Assembly (NCBI GenBank): GCA_913060595.1
Contig: CAJXSA010000168.1
Location: 1-8,196 of the forward strand
Length of the DNA stretch: 8,196 nt
Source: an uncultured Ignavibacteria bacterium
GTDB taxonomy: Bacteria; Bacteroidota; Ignavibacteria; SZUA-365
Direction: 5' to 3'
Shown piece after piece: positions 6,258 to 8,196 of the stretch; position 1 is the stretch's first letter; each line of letters starts with the position of its first letter. A program made the translations under genes and the position numbers. The notes below the pieces were generated by a model. It was not told where the DNA came from. It searched no databases and saw nothing but the letters and a program-made list of their open reading frames with translations.

Positions 6258-8196
6258 CTAAGGCGCTGCCGGGAGGGTGATGACGACGGTCGTTCCCCGG
6301 CCCTCGGTGCTCTCGATGCGAATGCTTCCGCCCGCATCGTCGATGATTTTCTTCACGATGGCCAGCCCCAGCCCCATTCCTTCGGTTTTCGTGGAGAAAT
6401 TCGGTTCGAAAATGCGCGGGAGCAGCTCCGGCGAAATGCCGACACCCGAGTCGGTAATGCGCAGGGAGAGTCCGTCGACGGTCCGTTCTGCGCGTATGAC
6501 GATGGTGCCGGCGTCCTGCATCGCCTGTATCGCGTTCCGGAGGATGTTTGTGAGCGCGCGCGCGAACTCCTCGCGGTCCGCGACCACCGGCGGAAGAGTG
6601 TCCTCCGCCTCCACTTCGATGCTGATGTGTTCGTGATTGCGGAACAGCGCCACAGCCTCGGCGAGCACATCGGCGACGTCGATGACGCGGGTGCTGCGTC
6701 TCGGCATGCGCCCGAAGCGCGAGAATTCGTCGCTTATGCGCGAGAGGCTGTCGATCTGGTCGATGAGCGTGCGCGTCACTTTTTCGATGATGTCACCCAG
6801 CTGCTCCGCGCCGTCCTTCCATGCGCGGTGAAGATGCTGCACCGCGAGTTTCATGGGGGTCAGCGGATTGCGGATTTCATGCGCCACCTGCTTGGCCATT
6901 TCCTTCCAGGCCAGCTCGCGCTCGGCCGCGGCGAGCTCCTCCTGGCTCTGCCGAAGGCGCGACGTCATGGTGTTGAAGGAATCCATGAGGTCGACGATTT
7001 CCGCCGATCCACGCACGTTGAGCTGCCGGTCGAGATTCCCTGCGGAGATGTCGCGGGTGGCGAACAGCAGTTCCTGCAGGGGACGGGAGATCTGCCGCGC
7101 GAGAGCGGTGCTGACCATCACCACAAGGATGGCGATGATGGTGATGAAAAGGAAAATGGTGGCCGATGCACGGACGTATCCTTCCTCGACCTGTGCCTGC
7201 TGAAACAGCGTGGGAGTGGAGATGACGGCGGCCAGGTTGCCCGCCGTGTCACGCAGTCCCCGGTATCCGACGTAGTAGGCGAAATCGCCGATGCGCTCCG
7301 GGACGAAGAAGGCGTCTTTGCCGCGCTGCACGATGTTGACATAGGCCTGCGGATGCAGGCGGTCGTTGAGCAATCCTACATGGTACAGCTCGGGTTTGCT
7401 GGTTGCGACCAGTTCCGCGCCGGCGTAGACATTGAGATCGCGCCCGGAACGGAGATGGATTTCCTGGCAGATCATGTCGGTGATGAAGCGCGGGACATCG
7501 GGAACGGCGAGGGAGTCCGGAAGGCGCTCGAGAATATTGCTGCGCAGCACGTCGAGGTCCTCGACGACCTGCTGCTCGATTTCCCTGCGCGTTTCCTCCA
7601 TGATGAAGTCTCTCCCGGAAAACCATACGAGGAGGAGTGGGATGGCGGCGACGGCGAGCAATGCCAGCTGCAGTTTGCGCGCGAAGGTGAAGCGGGCGAA
7701 CAGCCGTCGACGCTCGGTTGCGAGGGTGGCCAGCAGAAGAAGCAGCGCGCTGAAAGCGAGGTAGAGGACCATGATGCGCAGTCCCCGGTACACGGAGAGA
7801 ATGAATACGGACTTGCCGCGGGTGATGGAAATCACGTCACTTGGGGCGTCGGGCACGACCATGAAATAGCTTTCGAGGGGCATCCCATCGACCGGGAGCG
7901 CACTCCAGACCGTCTGCGCATCCCCGGCGACCGCTTCGCGGACGTCCTCCGGGAGACCGATGCTGCGCTCGATGCGCCTGTCCGTCGTCTGCACCATGCG
8001 TCCGTTTCTGAACCGGCTGATGATGTAGTCGTCCTCCGGTGCGAGGCTCCTGCTCGCAGGCGCGTTGCGAAGGAGGTCGACGGAGGGCCGCCTGACCTGC
8101 ATGGGATCAGGTGTTTCGAGTATGACCACGGCGAGCATGGCTGCGGAACCCTTCGTGCTGACATCGGTGTACGCCTTGTAATAGCGGCGGCCGCGG
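6258..8196 (-). CDS. Membrane sensor histidine kinase, NtrY-like transmitter (N-terminus outside window)
   Basis: The frame stays open to the window edge, 19 codons beyond the ATG at 8138, so the start is missing. Residues below count from that ATG. Residues 1-117 look like part of an extracytoplasmic region. Membrane segments follow at about 119-140 and 156-174, then an extracytoplasmic sensory stretch (175-323, no identified ligand) and a third segment (about 325-347). A HAMP domain (about 346-400) leads into a short helix and the HisKA domain, with phosphorylatable H420 in QVAHEIRNPLTPMKLA, a form typical of NtrY-type kinases. The ATPase domain has the N-box (N531-N535), G1 DSGVG (563-567), F-box FEPNFSTK (577-584) and G2 GMGLGL (587-592), so it looks active. 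Unlike NtrY, no PAS domain sits between HAMP and HisKA. No response regulator is within the window. The stop (TAG) is 96 bases from dnaX. Confidence 0.92.
   Translation of the reverse strand, partial: RGRRYYKAYTDVSTKGSAAMLAVVILETPDPMQVRRPSVDLLRNAPASRSLAPEDDYIISRFRNGRMVQTTDRRIERSIGLPEDVREAVAGDAQTVWSALPVDGMPLESYFMVVPDAPSDVISITRGKSVFILSVYRGLRIMVLYLAFSALLLLLATLATERRRLFARFTFARKLQLALLAVAAIPLLLVWFSGRDFIMEETRREIEQQVVEDLDVLRSNILERLPDSLAVPDVPRFITDMICQEIHLRSGRDLNVYAGAELVATSKPELYHVGLLNDRLHPQAYVNIVQRGKDAFFVPERIGDFAYYVGYRGLRDTAGNLAAVISTPTLFQQAQVEEGYVRASATIFLFITIIAILVVMVSTALARQISRPLQELLFATRDISAGNLDRQLNVRGSAEIVDLMDSFNTMTSRLRQSQEELAAAERELAWKEMAKQVAHEIRNPLTPMKLAVQHLHRAWKDGAEQLGDIIEKVTRTLIDQIDSLSRISDEFSRFGRMPRRSTRVIDVADVLAEAVALFRNHEHISIEVEAEDTLPPVVADREEFARALTNILRNAIQAMQDAGTIVIRAERTVDGLSLRITDSGVGISPELLPRIFEPNFSTKTEGMGLGLAIVKKIIDDAGGSIRIESTEGRGTTVVITLPAAP

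Overview
The window looks like ordinary chromosome from a GC-rich member of the Fibrobacteres-Chlorobi-Bacteroidetes (FCB) group, perhaps an Ignavibacteria, Kapabacteria or Chlorobi-like lineage. This placement is inferred from protein style. The surface protein at the left edge joins a BACON-like Ig fold, a carboxypeptidase-regulatory-like domain and tandem 'GWNL' modules. The histidine kinase carries an F-box of the form PNFSTK followed by GMGLGL. The dnaX gene has a promoter-like TTG-N20-TAACTTTT upstream of it. No phage, plasmid, insertion-sequence, CRISPR or RNA-gene signature is visible.

Layout: bases 1-1146 (+) hold the C-terminal part of a secreted or surface protein whose start lies outside the window. 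A perfect 16-bp hairpin in the 84-bp convergent gap (1147-1230) separates it from four genes that all read on the minus strand. In transcription order these are a membrane sensor histidine kinase (8196-6258, N-terminus cut by the window edge), dnaX (6161-4668), a HerA/FtsK-like protein with a very long charged tail (4592-2001), and an exonuclease III-type AP endonuclease (2004-1231). The last two overlap by ATGA and are probably translationally coupled. No gap between genes exceeds 100 bases.

The minus-strand cluster combines replication (clamp-loader tau subunit) and base-excision repair (ExoIII) with the 863-residue HerA-like protein. That protein keeps the fold outline of a HerA-type ATPase: a HAS-barrel-like N-terminus, a P-loop-position strand, a helical insertion and a Walker-B-position strand. 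However, the residues expected to bind and hydrolyse ATP appear to be replaced at every key motif. It then continues into an 11-residue-repeat coiled coil and an acidic, disordered tail carrying three copies of an arginine-rich TTR...RRGG motif. This probable pseudo-ATPase with a nucleic-acid-binding-like tail, coupled to ExoIII, is the most interesting object in the window. Its function is not established by anything visible here.
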